64,000 bases of DNA from Amycolatopsis pithecellobii (lineage in GTDB: Bacteria; Actinomycetota; Actinomycetes; Mycobacteriales; Pseudonocardiaceae): assembly GCF_009707865.1 (NCBI RefSeq), contig NZ_WMBA01000017.1, positions 1 to 64,000 of the forward strand, read 5' to 3'. A program made the translations under genes and the position numbers. Of the stretch, positions 7,661-16,816 are shown one piece after another. Numbering within the stretch: position 1 is the stretch's first letter; each line of letters begins with the position of its first letter. The notes below the pieces were generated by a model that worked only from the letters and a program-made list of their open reading frames with translations, was not told the DNA's origin and made no database searches.

Positions 7661-8977
7661 GTGACTCAGTCAGTGCCCGCGGCGGACAGCGAGCCGTTGT
7701 TCCGGACGTCGCCGCGCCTGGCGTTGCGCACCTCGCTCGCGCGGCTTTCGGTGCGGCCGCGGTCGATGTTGCTGCTGGCCGCGGGGCCGGTGCTGTTCAT
7801 CGGGCTCGGCGTCGTCGGCTGGCTCCTCGACTGGCGGCTCGGCGTGGACAGCGCGGTGTACCGCGCGGGTGCGCTGACCCTGCTCCACGGGGACCCGTTG
7901 TACGACGGCAGCACGCTGGCCCCCGAGCCGTGGTGGGCGCTGCTGCCGTTCACCTACGCGCCGTCGGCGTCGTTGCTGTTCGTGCCGTTGGCGATCCTGC
8001 CGACCCAGATCGCGTGGGGAGTGCTCGCGGCGATTTCCGTGCTGGCACTGGCGCTGGTCATCCGGGTCACCATCGGTTCGCTGCCGACACCGCTGGCCGG
8101 GCCTCGCTGGTGGTCCTCGCCCGCGCGCGCGACCCTCGTGTTCTCGGTTGTGCTGCTGTGCCTGGAACCGGTGTGGCGCACCATTTTCCTCGGCCAGATC
8201 AACCTGATCCTGATGGCGCTCGTGGTGGTCGATGTCCTCGTCGTCACGGCACGCGGCGGCCGTGGTGGAGGCATCATGGTCGGGGTCGCGGCCGCGGTGA
8301 AGCTGACCCCGTTGATCTTCGTGGTGCACCTGTTCCTGACCGGCAAACGCGCCGACGCCGTGCGTGCGCTCGTCACGTTCCTCGGCCTGCAGCTGCTCAT
8401 GCTGGTGCTGATTCCCGGCGACACGATCCGTTACTGGACCAAGACGATCTCCGACACCGGCCGGATCGGGCCCGTGCACTGGGCGGGCAACCAGTCGCTC
8501 AACGGCCTGATGAACCGCGTGACCGACCTGGCGCCGTGGGCGTCGAAGGCCGCGATCGGGATCAGCGTGCTGCTCGCGATCCCGGCGTTCTGGCTGCTGA
8601 TGCGGTTCCACCGCCGTGGCCAAGCGCTGGCCGCGTTGCTGGTCAGCGCGTTTTTCGGGCTGCTGGCCTCGCCGATTTCGTGGTCGCATCACTGGGTGTG
8701 GGCGGCGCCGCTGATCGTGCTGCTGATTTCGCGGCTACCGCGGACCACCCCGGCGACGGCGTGGCGCCGGTGGCTCGGTACTGCCGCGGTGATCGTGGTG
8801 TTCGTCAGCTGCGTGCTGCTGGTGCTCCCGAACGGGCGCAACATCGAGCTGCACTGGAAGTTCTGGGAGTCGGTGCTGGGTAACGCCTACATCCTGATGC
8901 CACTCGTGCTCGCCGCTGTGCTTGCCGTGCGGGCGATCCGGCTGCGGCGGCGTCGTGTCGAGCCGACCCTCCGCTGA
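7661..8977 (+). CDS. GT87-family alpha-(1->2)-mannosyltransferase, membrane protein
   Basis: 438 residues with about ten hydrophobic helices, a GT-C integral membrane glycosyltransferase. Family signs are DSAVYRAGALTLLHGDPLY in the first loop, FLGQINLILMALVVVDVL, the AAAVKLTPLIFVVHLF helix and SPISWSHHWVWAAP near the end. GT87 enzymes (PimE, Rv2181 in Mtb) add mannose from polyprenyl-phosphate-mannose to PIM or lipoarabinomannan outside the membrane. The exact acceptor is unknown. The 3' end overlaps the paralogous next gene by 23 bases. Confidence 0.85.
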   Translation: MTQSVPAADSEPLFRTSPRLALRTSLARLSVRPRSMLLLAAGPVLFIGLGVVGWLLDWRLGVDSAVYRAGALTLLHGDPLYDGSTLAPEPWWALLPFTYAPSASLLFVPLAILPTQIAWGVLAAISVLALALVIRVTIGSLPTPLAGPRWWSSPARATLVFSVVLLCLEPVWRTIFLGQINLILMALVVVDVLVVTARGGRGGGIMVGVAAAVKLTPLIFVVHLFLTGKRADAVRALVTFLGLQLLMLVLIPGDTIRYWTKTISDTGRIGPVHWAGNQSLNGLMNRVTDLAPWASKAAIGISVLLAIPAFWLLMRFHRRGQALAALLVSAFFGLLASPISWSHHWVWAAPLIVLLISRLPRTTPATAWRRWLGTAAVIVVFVSCVLLVLPNGRNIELHWKFWESVLGNAYILMPLVLAAVLAVRAIRLRRRRVEPTLR

Positions 8978-10097
8978 TCCCGGGCGGGCGCTGATCGGCC
9001 TGCTCGTCGCCGGCACGCTGGTGTTCGGGGTGTGGGGCTGGCTCGCGGGCTGGCACGGCGGGGCGGACAGTGCGGTGTACCGGTCGGGCGCGCTGACGTT
9101 CCTGCACGGTGATCCGCTGTACACGCTGGATCGGCTCGCTGGTTTACCGTCGTGGGTCGCGCTGCCGTTCACCTACCCGCCGGCGGCCGCGTTGCTGTTC
9201 GTGCCACTGGCCGCGTTACCGGCCGGGCTCGCCTGGGCGCTGATCTCGGTGGCGTCCGTGGTTTCTCTGGCCGTCGTGGTGTACGTGTGCCTGCGGCCCA
9301 CGCGATGGTTACCGGTCGCCGGGCTGACCGCGTTCGGGCTCGCGTTCGAGCCGGTGTGGAAGACGTTCTCGCTCGGGCAGATCAACCTGATCCTGCTCGC
9401 GCTGATCGTGGTCGACGTACTGGCCCGGCCGCGCTGGTCCGGCGTGCTGGTGGGGATCGCGGCCGCGGTGAAGCTGACGCCGCTCATCTTCGTCGCGCAC
9501 CTGTTCGTGGTCGGCCGGTGGCGTGACGGGCTGCGCGCACTCGGCACGTTCGTGGTGTTGCAGGCGTTGATGTTCGCGCTGACTCCGGGCGATGCGATCG
9601 CCTACTGGACGCGGGCGGCGTTCGACCCCGACCGGGTCGGCGGGGTGCACTGGGCCTTCAACCAGTCGCTCAACGGCCTGCTGCACCGGGCGACGCACGA
9701 TGCACCGTGGTCGACGAAGGTCGCGCTGTTGATCGCGGCCGTGCTCGCGGTACCCGCGGTGTGGCTCGTGCGGCGGTGGTACAGGCGTGGCGAGCACCTG
9801 GCGGCGTTGCTGGTGACCGCCTTCCTCGGGCTGCTGGCCTCGCCGATTTCGTGGTCACATCACTGGGTCTGGGCGGTGCCGTTGGTCGCGTTGCTGATGG
9901 TGAAGCGGCGGTGGGTCTGGGCCGTCGCGGTCACGGTGTTCTTCGTCAGCTGTGTGGTGCTGGTGGTGCCGAACGGTGGGGACGCCGAGTTCGGCTGGGG
10001 CTGGGGCTGGTGGGTGGCCGGCAACGCGTATGTGCTGGCGGCGGTGGCCGGAATCCTCGGCCTCACCGCCCGTGAGCTGCGTCGCCCCGTACTCTGA
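8955..10097 (+). CDS. Second GT87-family mannosyltransferase, paralogue of the preceding gene
   Basis: 380 residues from a GTG at 8955 inside the 3' end of the first paralogue; an in-frame TTG at 8922 would add 11 residues. It shares the same blocks: DSAVYRSGALTFLHGDPLY, FSLGQINLILLALIVVDVL, AAVKLTPLIFVAHLF, NQSLNGLLHR and SPISWSHHWVWAVP. The two genes are a clear tandem duplication with divergence mainly in loops and the cytoplasmic N-terminus. It probably uses the same polyprenyl-phosphate-mannose donor but may act at another step of the glycan. Six bases separate it from purK. Confidence 0.85.
   Translation: MSSRPSADPGRALIGLLVAGTLVFGVWGWLAGWHGGADSAVYRSGALTFLHGDPLYTLDRLAGLPSWVALPFTYPPAAALLFVPLAALPAGLAWALISVASVVSLAVVVYVCLRPTRWLPVAGLTAFGLAFEPVWKTFSLGQINLILLALIVVDVLARPRWSGVLVGIAAAVKLTPLIFVAHLFVVGRWRDGLRALGTFVVLQALMFALTPGDAIAYWTRAAFDPDRVGGVHWAFNQSLNGLLHRATHDAPWSTKVALLIAAVLAVPAVWLVRRWYRRGEHLAALLVTAFLGLLASPISWSHHWVWAVPLVALLMVKRRWVWAVAVTVFFVSCVVLVVPNGGDAEFGWGWGWWVAGNAYVLAAVAGILGLTARELRRPVL
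10090..10095 (+). promoter_or_regulatory. -10 box TACTCT before purK
   Basis: TACTCT ends 8 nt before the GTG start of purK and overlaps the end of the GT87 gene. It could drive a leaderless purK-purE transcript independent of the upstream genes. Confidence 0.4.
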
Positions 10098-10103
10098 TCC
10101 CTT

Positions 10104-11300
10104 GTGGATTCACGTACCGGTCTGCCCGTTGTTGGCATGGTGGGCGGCGGCCAGCTCGCCAGGATGACTCACCAGGCCGCGATCGCGCTCGGCCAGTCGC
10201 TGCGCGTGCTCGTGGCCGACAAGGACGACGCCGCGGCCATGGTCGCCGCGGACGTGACGATCGGGCACCACACGGATTTCGACGCGCTGCTGGCGTTCGC
10301 GAAAACGGTCGACGTCCTGACCTTCGACCACGAGCATGTGCCGGGGGAGCATCTGCTGGCGATCGCGCTGAACACGGACGTCCCGATCCGGCCGGGCCCG
10401 GACGCGCTGGCCTTCGCGCAGAACAAGCTGATCATGCGTGAGCGCCTCGCGGCGGAGGACTACCCGTGCCCGGCGTTCGCCGAAGTGTCCGAAGTGGACG
10501 ATGTGCTGAAGTTCGGTGCGGAGCATTCGTGGCCGGTCGTGCTCAAGGCCGCCACTGGCGGCTACGACGGCAAAGGCGTGTGGATGCTGGATTCCGACGC
10601 CGAAGCGCGCTCGCTGGTGCCGGAGTTGCTGGCGGCCGGTACGCAGTTGATGGTCGAGCGCAGGGTGGAGATGCGGCGCGAGTTGTGCGCGCTGGTGGCG
10701 CGCTCGCCATTCGGGCAGGGCGCGGCGTGGCCGGTCGTGGAAACCGTGCAGGAGAACGGAATCAACACCGAGGTGCTCGCGCCGGCGCCGGGCCTGACCG
10801 CGCGAAAGGTCGACGAGGCACAGGATCTGGCCCTGCGCATCGCGGAAGCGCTGAACGTCGTCGGTGTGCTCGCGGTGGAACTGTTCGAGACCGACGGCGG
10901 GCTGATCATCAACGAACTGGCGATGCGCCCGCACAATTCCGGCCACTGGACCATGGACGGTTCGCGGACGTCGCAGTTCGAACAGCATCTGCGCGCGGTG
11001 CTGGACTACCCGCTCGGCTCGACGGAGTTGCTCGCGCCGACGGTGATGGCGAACGTGCTCGGCGCGCCGGTGTTGCCGCAGATGGGGCCGGACGAGCGGC
11101 TGCACCACCTGTTCGCGCGGTTCCCCGACGCGAAGGTGCACCTGTACGGGAAGGGTGAACGGCCGGGCCGCAAGCTCGGGCACGTCAACTTCACCGGCCA
11201 CGACCTGGCCGAGCTGCGGTCACGGGCGACGCTGGCCGCGCACTGGCTCTCGCATGCGGAATGGCTTGACGGGTACGACATTCACGGCAAGGAGCGGTGA
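10104..11300 (+). CDS. purK: N5-carboxyaminoimidazole ribonucleotide synthase
   Basis: 398 residues, ATP-grasp enzyme of purine synthesis that carboxylates AIR to N5-CAIR with ATP and bicarbonate. The N-terminal [20 protein letters not shown], central [16 protein letters not shown], and the C-terminal [16 protein letters not shown] are diagnostic. Its GTG start follows the GT87 stop by 6 bases. The stop overlaps purE (TGATG), so the two subunits of this bacterial pathway are made together, as in Mtb (Rv3276c-Rv3275c). Confidence 0.96.
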   Translation: MDSRTGLPVVGMVGGGQLARMTHQAAIALGQSLRVLVADKDDAAAMVAADVTIGHHTDFDALLAFAKTVDVLTFDHEHVPGEHLLAIALNTDVPIRPGPDALAFAQNKLIMRERLAAEDYPCPAFAEVSEVDDVLKFGAEHSWPVVLKAATGGYDGKGVWMLDSDAEARSLVPELLAAGTQLMVERRVEMRRELCALVARSPFGQGAAWPVVETVQENGINTEVLAPAPGLTARKVDEAQDLALRIAEALNVVGVLAVELFETDGGLIINELAMRPHNSGHWTMDGSRTSQFEQHLRAVLDYPLGSTELLAPTVMANVLGAPVLPQMGPDERLHHLFARFPDAKVHLYGKGERPGRKLGHVNFTGHDLAELRSRATLAAHWLSHAEWLDGYDIHGKER

Positions 11301-11803
11301 TGAGCGCGCAGGTGGGCGTGATCATGGGCAGCGACTCGGACTGGCCGACGCTGGAGGCCGCGGGCCAGGCTCTGGACGAATTCGGGGTGGGCTACGAGGT
11401 CGGCGTGTACTCGGCGCACCGCACCCCGCAACGGATGCTGGACTACGCCTCGTCGGCGGCCGATCGCGGGCTGCGGGTGATCATCGCCGGCGCCGGGGGA
11501 GCCGCGCACCTGCCGGGCATGGTCGCGTCGGCGACGGTGCTGCCGGTGATCGGCGTGCCCGTACCGCTGAAATACCTGGACGGCATGGATTCCCTGCTGT
11601 CGATCGTGCAGATGCCGGCCGGTGTCCCGGTGGCAACCGTGTCCATCGGCGGCGCCCGGAACGCGGGTCTGCTGGCGGTTCGCATCCTGGCCGCGCACGA
11701 TCCGGCGTTGCGTGAACGCATGGCGGCGTTCCAGACTGAGCTGGAAAAGCTGGTGCTGGCCAAGGACTCCGCGCTTCGTGAGAAGCTAGAGCCGGGCGCG
11801 TAG
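11300..11803 (+). CDS. purE: N5-carboxyaminoimidazole ribonucleotide mutase
   Basis: 167 residues, class I PurE that converts N5-CAIR to CAIR. Signature runs are [26 protein letters not shown] and [12 protein letters not shown]. The ATG at 11300 overlaps the purK stop and has AAGGAG 6 nt upstream; the GTG one codon earlier is too close to that site. The last 18 bases overlap the end of the convergent acyl-CoA ligase gene. Confidence 0.96.
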   Translation: MSAQVGVIMGSDSDWPTLEAAGQALDEFGVGYEVGVYSAHRTPQRMLDYASSAADRGLRVIIAGAGGAAHLPGMVASATVLPVIGVPVPLKYLDGMDSLLSIVQMPAGVPVATVSIGGARNAGLLAVRILAAHDPALRERMAAFQTELEKLVLAKDSALREKLEPGA

Positions 11804-13405
11804 CTCCCGTTTGAGCACCTTGCCCGCCGCGGACACCGGTATCTCGTCCACAAAGTACAGTTCCCGGATTCGCTTGTACGGCAGGACATTGTCGTTGACC
11901 GCCGCCAGCAGGGACTCATCGGTCACGGCTTCGTCGGTGCGCACGACGAACGCCACCGGCAACTCGCCGACGTCCGTGCGGTGGCGACCCACTACGGCGG
12001 CCTGCCGGACGCCGGGCTGCGCCATCAGCAGCTCCTCCAGCTCCCGTGGGTACACGTTGTATCCCTTGTACAGCAACATGTCCTTCTTGCGATCCACAAT
12101 GGACAAGTAACCGTCCTCGTCGAGCACGCCGATGTCGCCGGTGTGCAGCCATCCGTCGACGAGCGTGGCGTCCGTCTCCTCGGGACGGTTGTGGTAGCGG
12201 GGCATCACCTGAGGCCCGCGGACGCAGACCTCCCCTTTTTCCCCGGCGGGCAACGGTTCGCCGTCGGCATCGACGATCTTCACTTCGGTTCCGGGTACCG
12301 GGACGCCGACGGTGCCCGGTTTCCTGATCCCGGAACGGAAGGCTGGTCCGCCCGTCGCGATCAAGGTGACCTCGGTGAGCCCGTACCCCTCGACGATGGT
12401 GGCGTCGGGGAAGCGGTCATGAAGCGCGCGGGTCGTCTCATGCGGCATCGGCGCGGCCCCGGAGCCGAGGGTGCGCACCGAGGACAGGTCCCGGGTCGCC
12501 AAATCCGGGCAGGCCACCAGTCCGGCGAAGAGTGCGGGCGCGCCGCCGATCGACGTGATCCGCAGGCGTTCGGCCTCGGCGAGATAGCGCCTCGGCTCGA
12601 AACCGTCCTGCAGCGCGACGGTCGTGCCGGTCAGCATGGACATGTTGACGCCGGAGATGATGCCCATTGCGTGGAACCACGGGGTCAGGTTGATGATCAC
12701 CCCGGTGCCGAGGCGGACCGGCCACTCGTCGGCGCTGCCGACCTGATCCAGCGTCAGGCCACCGGCCGGGTCCACGACGGGCACGGTCCCGTTGTTCCAC
12801 AGCGTGTACTGCAAGGCGTTGACGACGATATTGCGATGCGGCAGTTCGACGCCCTTGGACCGGCCGGTGGTGCCACCCGTGTACGCGAGGTGCGCCAGCG
12901 CGCGGTGCACGTCGATCGGCACGTCCGGCGGGGTTTCCGGCTGCCCGGCATGGAACTCGTCGAAGTCGTCGCCGACCGTGACGACGAGCCGCACCGCGGT
13001 CCGGTCCTGGATCGCCGCCAGCGTCTGCGCGGCTTTTCCGAAGGTCACCGCCGCGACGGCGCCGGAATCGGCGAGCTGCGCGGCCAGATCCGCGGGCGGC
13101 AGCAACGGGTTCGCGGGCACGAAGGTGGCGCCGGCCAGCTGGATCCCGTAGTACGCCACGGGATAGGCGAGGCAGTTGGGTGCGTGGATCGCGACCGTGT
13201 CGCCAGGCGCGATACCGTTCGCACGCAAGGCGTTCGCGAACCGGCAGGCGGCACGGTAGACCTCGGTGAAGGTCAGCTGACGGTCGTGGTGGCGGTACGC
13301 GACCCGTTCGCCCCAGCGGGCGGCGGCTCCGGCGACGATGGCCCCGACGGGAACTTCGGGGTAATCGAGCGAACCTGGTACAGGGGCCGGCAACGTGATC
13401 GGCAT
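11786..13405 (-). CDS. AMP-forming acyl-CoA ligase (FadD-like)
   Basis: 539 residues of the ANL superfamily. The adenylation motifs are present: [20 protein letters not shown] (P-loop), VEGYGLTEV, and [26 protein letters not shown] with the C-terminal hinge and the catalytic lysine region ([11 protein letters not shown]). It activates a carboxylic acid with ATP and CoA; the chain length or aryl nature of the substrate cannot be told. It faces the FadE25-like dehydrogenase across a 103-base divergent region, so a shared role in acyl catabolism is plausible. Start ATG is supported by a TATGGT box 6 nt upstream. Confidence 0.88.
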   Translation of the reverse strand: MPITLPAPVPGSLDYPEVPVGAIVAGAAARWGERVAYRHHDRQLTFTEVYRAACRFANALRANGIAPGDTVAIHAPNCLAYPVAYYGIQLAGATFVPANPLLPPADLAAQLADSGAVAAVTFGKAAQTLAAIQDRTAVRLVVTVGDDFDEFHAGQPETPPDVPIDVHRALAHLAYTGGTTGRSKGVELPHRNIVVNALQYTLWNNGTVPVVDPAGGLTLDQVGSADEWPVRLGTGVIINLTPWFHAMGIISGVNMSMLTGTTVALQDGFEPRRYLAEAERLRITSIGGAPALFAGLVACPDLATRDLSSVRTLGSGAAPMPHETTRALHDRFPDATIVEGYGLTEVTLIATGGPAFRSGIRKPGTVGVPVPGTEVKIVDADGEPLPAGEKGEVCVRGPQVMPRYHNRPEETDATLVDGWLHTGDIGVLDEDGYLSIVDRKKDMLLYKGYNVYPRELEELLMAQPGVRQAAVVGRHRTDVGELPVAFVVRTDEAVTDESLLAAVNDNVLPYKRIRELYFVDEIPVSAAGKVLKRELRARL

Positions 13406-13411
13406 CGTTCC

Positions 13412-13417
13412 ACCATA
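13412..13417 (-). promoter_or_regulatory. -10 box TATGGT, leaderless promoter of the acyl-CoA ligase
   Basis: On the minus strand TATGGT ends 6 nt before the ATG at 13405. No Shine-Dalgarno site is seen. Confidence 0.4.
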
Positions 13418-13508
13418 GGCTTGAAGTGCGACCGATCACACCGAACTCAGTGAACGAGCGCTAACCTGAACTGGCGAATTCCGTGCCATGCGAAAAGGGG
13501 TGACACCG

Positions 13509-14669
13509 GTGTCGGAAGGGCCTGGCCTGTACCAGTTGGCCGAGGAACACGAGGAGCTGCGCGCCGCCGTCCGTGCGCTCGCGGAGAAGGAAATCGCTCC
13601 GTATGCGGCCGAGGTGGACGAGCAGGAGCGCTATCCGGTCGAGGCCAGGGACGCGCTGGTGAAGTCCGGCTTTTCGGCGGTGCACATCCCCGAGGAGTAC
13701 GACGGCCAGGGTGCCGACGCGATCGCGGCGTGCATCGTGATCGAGGAGATCGCGCGGGTCGACGCGTCGGCTTCGCTGATTCCCGCGGTGAACAAGCTGG
13801 GCACGCAGCCGATCATCCTGTCGGCGTCGGAGGACTTGAAGAAGCTCGTGCTGCCGGAGATCGCGGCGGGCGCGTCGGCCTCGTACGGGTTGTCGGAGCG
13901 CGAAGCCGGCTCGGACACGGCCTCGATGCGCACCCGCGCACGGCTCGATGGTGACACGTGGGTGCTCAACGGCACGAAGGCGTGGATCACCAACGCGGGC
14001 GAGTCGACCTGGTACACCGTGATGGCCGTGACCGACCCGGACGCACCCAAGAAGTCGAACGGCATCTCGGCTTTCGTGGTGCACAAGGATGATCCGGGCT
14101 TCTCGGTGGGCCCGAAGGAGCGCAAGCTCGGCATCAAGGGGTCGCCGACGCGGGAGCTGTACTTCGAGAACTGCACCATTCCGGCGGACCGGATCATCGG
14201 TGAGCCGGGTACCGGCTTGAAGACGGCGCTGCGCACGCTCGACCACACCCGCCCGACGATCGGCGCGCAGGCGCTGGGCATCGCGCAGGGCGCGCTCGAC
14301 GCGGCGGTGGCGTATGTGAAGGAGCGCAAGCAGTTCGGCAAGGCGATCGCGGAATTCCAGGGTGTGCAGTTCATGCTCGCCGACATGGGCACCCAGGTCG
14401 AAGCGGCGCGCCACCTGGTGTACGTGTCCGCCGCGGCGACGGAGCGCGGTGACGCCCGGTCGGGTTTCCTGGCCTCGGCCGCGAAAACCTACGCCTCGGA
14501 TGTCGCGATGTCGGTGACCACGGACGCGGTCCAGCTTTTCGGTGGCGCCGGGTACACCCGCGATTTCCCGGTGGAACGCATGATGCGCGACGCGAAGATC
14601 ACCCAGATTTACGAGGGCACCAACCAGATCCAGCGCATGGTGATGGCGCGCGCCCTGCTGAAGGGCTGA
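13509..14669 (+). CDS. fadE25: Acyl-CoA dehydrogenase, FadE25-like
   Basis: 386 residues of the acyl-CoA dehydrogenase family, using FAD to make a 2,3-double bond. N-terminal helical domain, central beta domain with YGLSEREAGSDTASMRTRA and WITNAGESTWYTVMA, C-terminal domain with the catalytic-base region YEGTNQIQRMVMAR. Mtb FadE25 (Rv3274c) also lies next to purE-purK, which supports the name. The GTG at 13509 (SEGPGLYQLAEEH) has AAAAGGGG 9 nt upstream and is preferred over the ATG at 13488. A TAACCT box lies at 13462-13467. A strong terminator follows. Confidence 0.88.
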   Translation: MSEGPGLYQLAEEHEELRAAVRALAEKEIAPYAAEVDEQERYPVEARDALVKSGFSAVHIPEEYDGQGADAIAACIVIEEIARVDASASLIPAVNKLGTQPIILSASEDLKKLVLPEIAAGASASYGLSEREAGSDTASMRTRARLDGDTWVLNGTKAWITNAGESTWYTVMAVTDPDAPKKSNGISAFVVHKDDPGFSVGPKERKLGIKGSPTRELYFENCTIPADRIIGEPGTGLKTALRTLDHTRPTIGAQALGIAQGALDAAVAYVKERKQFGKAIAEFQGVQFMLADMGTQVEAARHLVYVSAAATERGDARSGFLASAAKTYASDVAMSVTTDAVQLFGGAGYTRDFPVERMMRDAKITQIYEGTNQIQRMVMARALLKG

Positions 14670-14672
14670 CCG

Positions 14673-14703
14673 ATCCGGGCGGTGCACCCTGCACCGCCCG
14701 GAT
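14673..14703 (+). terminator. Perfect 14-bp stem-loop after the acyl-CoA dehydrogenase
   Basis: ATCCGGGCGGTGCA, loop CCC, then TGCACCGCCCGGAT. A perfect 14-bp GC-rich stem four bases after the stop codon, without a long T tail; high-GC actinomycetes often end transcripts this way. Confidence 0.75.
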
Positions 14704-14754
14704 TCGGCCCGATTTCACACAGCCGGCCCACGACGCGTGGGGCACCCTGGAGGC

Positions 14755-14898
14755 ATGGCTGAAGAGGCCACTCCGATCATGGCTTTCGCGGCGATCCTCC
14801 TGGGGATCATCGCGGCTGCCGCGAACGGTGACGCCTGGTGGTTCTTTGCCGGTGCCGTGGCTCTCGTTTTCCTGATCGAGCAGCCCGTCGACGCCTGA
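14755..14898 (+). CDS. Small membrane protein of 47 residues
   Basis: An ATG at 14755 with CTGGAGG 3-4 nt upstream opens a 47-codon frame. It encodes MAEEATPIM, a hydrophobic helix AFAAILLGIIAAAANG, and a second helix WWFFAGAVALVFLIEQ, ending in PVDA. The good ribosome site, two well-formed membrane helices and an isolated position after a terminator support a real gene. I know no function. It converges on the TIGR03089 gene, 10 bases from its stop. Confidence 0.6.
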   Translation: MAEEATPIMAFAAILLGIIAAAANGDAWWFFAGAVALVFLIEQPVDA

Positions 14899-14908
14899 CC
14901 CGGGCTGC

Positions 14909-15586
14909 TCAGTCCAGCAGGTCGGCGGTCGTGCGCTCCGCGCGTCGGCGGTCGGCCAGCTTCGCGGGGTCCGGATTGGACACCTGCACCAGATGCGCAC
15001 CGGCGGACAACGGGGTGACGAACCCGCGCAGCACCCCGTCCGGCACGGTCCATTCCACTGTGGACAGAACTCGCGCGTCGGCGGGGAAGTCGCCGGCAGT
15101 CGCGAGCACTTCGTCCACAGTGGAGCCCGCGAGCGCCGGTGTGTCGCCGGAGATCGGGACCAGCGGGCGGAAGTTGTCCCCGGCCAGTCGAGCTTCGGCG
15201 AGGTAGTCGAACGCGCCGTCCGGTGGCGGTGAGGTCAGGCCGCGGCCCATCGGGTCGAGCGCGACGACCGCCGTCACCCCGGACACCGGCGCACCGGGCG
15301 CGACGAACGTCACCCGCGCGCTGTCCGAGTGGTCGACCACGTGTGCTCCGCACCACCACGCGCCCAGCAGCACCCCGGCGGTCTGCCAGTGCGCGGGCAG
15401 CCGCACGGCGACCTCGTCACCCGGCTCGACGTCGAACTCGTCGACCAGCCAGTTCGCCGTCTTCGCGGCCCAGTTCGCCACGGTCGCGACGGACAGTTCG
15501 ACCCGGGTGCCCGCCGCGTCGTCGTAATGCGTGATCAACGGACGCGACGGCGACAGACGGCGGAAAAGGGCTTCGGTAAGGCTCAT
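14909..15586 (-). CDS. TIGR03089-family protein (truncated adenylate-forming enzyme homologue)
   Basis: 225 residues. The N-terminal half resembles the start of AMP-binding ligases (PLITHYDDAAGTRVELSVATVANWAAKTANWL, quoted here only as a region: residues 16-47) with GDEVAVRLPAHWQTAGVLLGAW (63-84), but the protein ends before any adenylation motif. It belongs to the actinobacterial TIGR03089 family of unknown function. Its Mtb counterpart (Rv3268) is also next to an LCP gene and rmlD, so the neighbourhood is conserved. It follows the LCP gene in the same direction with a 9-base gap and may be co-transcribed with it. Confidence 0.8.
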   Translation of the reverse strand: MSLTEALFRRLSPSRPLITHYDDAAGTRVELSVATVANWAAKTANWLVDEFDVEPGDEVAVRLPAHWQTAGVLLGAWWCGAHVVDHSDSARVTFVAPGAPVSGVTAVVALDPMGRGLTSPPPDGAFDYLAEARLAGDNFRPLVPISGDTPALAGSTVDEVLATAGDFPADARVLSTVEWTVPDGVLRGFVTPLSAGAHLVQVSNPDPAKLADRRRAERTTADLLD

Positions 15587-15592
15587 AGGCCC

Positions 15593-15598
15593 AAATTA
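15593..15598 (-). promoter_or_regulatory. Possible internal -10 box TAATTT before the TIGR03089 gene
   Basis: TAATTT on the minus strand ends 6 nt before the ATG at 15586 and includes the stop codon of the upstream LCP gene. It may allow separate expression, but co-transcription is equally likely. Confidence 0.3.
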
Positions 15599-16762
15599 GT
15601 TCACGCAGGTGACGTTCGGCCGCGCGGAGTGCGCCGCCGGAACGAGTCCGCCCGCTGCCGCGCCGCCACCACCGGACGCGCGACCGGCCAGGCCCGCGGC
15701 GAACTGCTGCACCGCATGGGGATCGACCTGGACGATGCTCTGCCCGTCGGGGCTGCGGCCGTTGATGGTGATCACGGGAATCGTTTCGAACCGCATATCG
15801 CCCGACGCCAGTCCCTTTGCCTTGTCCGCGAACTGCAGCAGATCGAAGCCCGGGTCCAGCACGAGGGAGCGGCGCAGCGCGTCGGTCAGCTGCCCCAGCG
15901 TCGCCGGATTCGTCAGCACCCCGCCGGAAAGTACCTTGTTCAGCGCGGAACCGAGGAACACCTGCTGCCGCACGATCCGGTCAAGATCACCGCGCGGCAG
16001 ATTCTTGCGTTGCCGCACAAAGGAAAGCGCCTCGGCGCCGGTGACGGTGTGGCGGCCTGCGGTGAAGTCCGCGCCGGAATCCTTGTCCTCGGTGGCATGG
16101 TTGAGACACACGTCGACACCGCCGAGCGCCTCGGTGATGAGGTAGAACCCGAGCAGGTTCACTTCGGCGTAGTGGTCGATCCGCACCTGCGTGAGGTTCT
16201 GAATGGTCTGGACGAGTGCCTTGCGGCCGGCCTGGTCCGAATCCCGCTCGATTCCCGCCGCGTCGCGCCGGCCCGTCGCGTGCAGCTGGGCCGCGGCGGT
16301 GGCCTTCGCCATGCCGTACACCGAATTGATCTTTGCCTGGCCGCCGTGCGGAATGTCCACATAGGTGTCCCGCGGAATGGAGATCGCCGTGGGTTTCGCG
16401 CCGTTCCTCGGCACCCGTAAGACGATCAGCGTGTCCGTGTTGATCGTGCCGGACTGCTCGGTGCGCAGCGTCCGCAGCATCGACAACGGCAGCGGGTTGC
16501 CCTGCATATCGGTTCGCGCGTCCACCCCCACGAGAAGGATGTCCTCCGCGCCGTCGTCCGCGGGCGGCGGTTTGACGTCAGGGGTGTCCGGTTCACCGAG
16601 GATGTCCGTGGTGCGCAGATCACTTTGCACCTCGTGATAGGTCAGGTACGCGTAGCCCGTCGCCGCGAGCGCGATGACCGACAGCAGCGCGAGCAGGCTC
16701 AGCCCCACTCGCCGCGGAATCGAACGCGCTCCTGCCGGTTTTCTGCCCGCGTCGTCGTCCAA
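15596..16762 (-). CDS. LytR-CpsA-Psr (LCP) cell-wall ligase
   Basis: 388 residues from a TTG at 16762, which has GGGGGA about 9 nt upstream; an in-frame TTG at 16801 would add 13 residues but overlaps the likely -10 box. One membrane anchor near the N-terminus (VGLSLLALLSVIALAATGYAYL), then the LCP domain with DILLVGVDART, TLIVLRVPRNGAKPTAISIP and RDTYVD, the Arg-rich pyrophosphate-binding region, and SFVRQRKNLPRGDLDRIVRQ. LCP enzymes transfer lipid-linked glycans such as arabinogalactan onto peptidoglycan. A paralogue lies immediately upstream. Mtb CpsA (Rv3267) has the same neighbours. Confidence 0.9.
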   Translation of the reverse strand: MDDDAGRKPAGARSIPRRVGLSLLALLSVIALAATGYAYLTYHEVQSDLRTTDILGEPDTPDVKPPPADDGAEDILLVGVDARTDMQGNPLPLSMLRTLRTEQSGTINTDTLIVLRVPRNGAKPTAISIPRDTYVDIPHGGQAKINSVYGMAKATAAAQLHATGRRDAAGIERDSDQAGRKALVQTIQNLTQVRIDHYAEVNLLGFYLITEALGGVDVCLNHATEDKDSGADFTAGRHTVTGAEALSFVRQRKNLPRGDLDRIVRQQVFLGSALNKVLSGGVLTNPATLGQLTDALRRSLVLDPGFDLLQFADKAKGLASGDMRFETIPVITINGRSPDGQSIVQVDPHAVQQFAAGLAGRASGGGGAAAGGLVPAAHSARPNVTCVN

Positions 16763-16800
16763 GGTCGTTTTTCCCCCTGCTCTCCCCGCTTCCGGTGACA

Positions 16801-16806
16801 AGGTTA
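16801..16806 (-). promoter_or_regulatory. -10 box TAACCT upstream of the second LCP gene
   Basis: TAACCT on the minus strand lies just before the LCP gene starting at 16762; a transcript starting about 7 nt downstream would carry the GGGGGA ribosome site. It sits 10 bases after the stop of the other LCP gene. Confidence 0.4.
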
Positions 16807-16816
16807 GGCGACCTTG

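Noticed and set aside
11981-13453. Plus-strand frame of 490 codons
   Set aside because: Antisense to the acyl-CoA ligase, which has full adenylation motifs; the frame has no recognisable domain.
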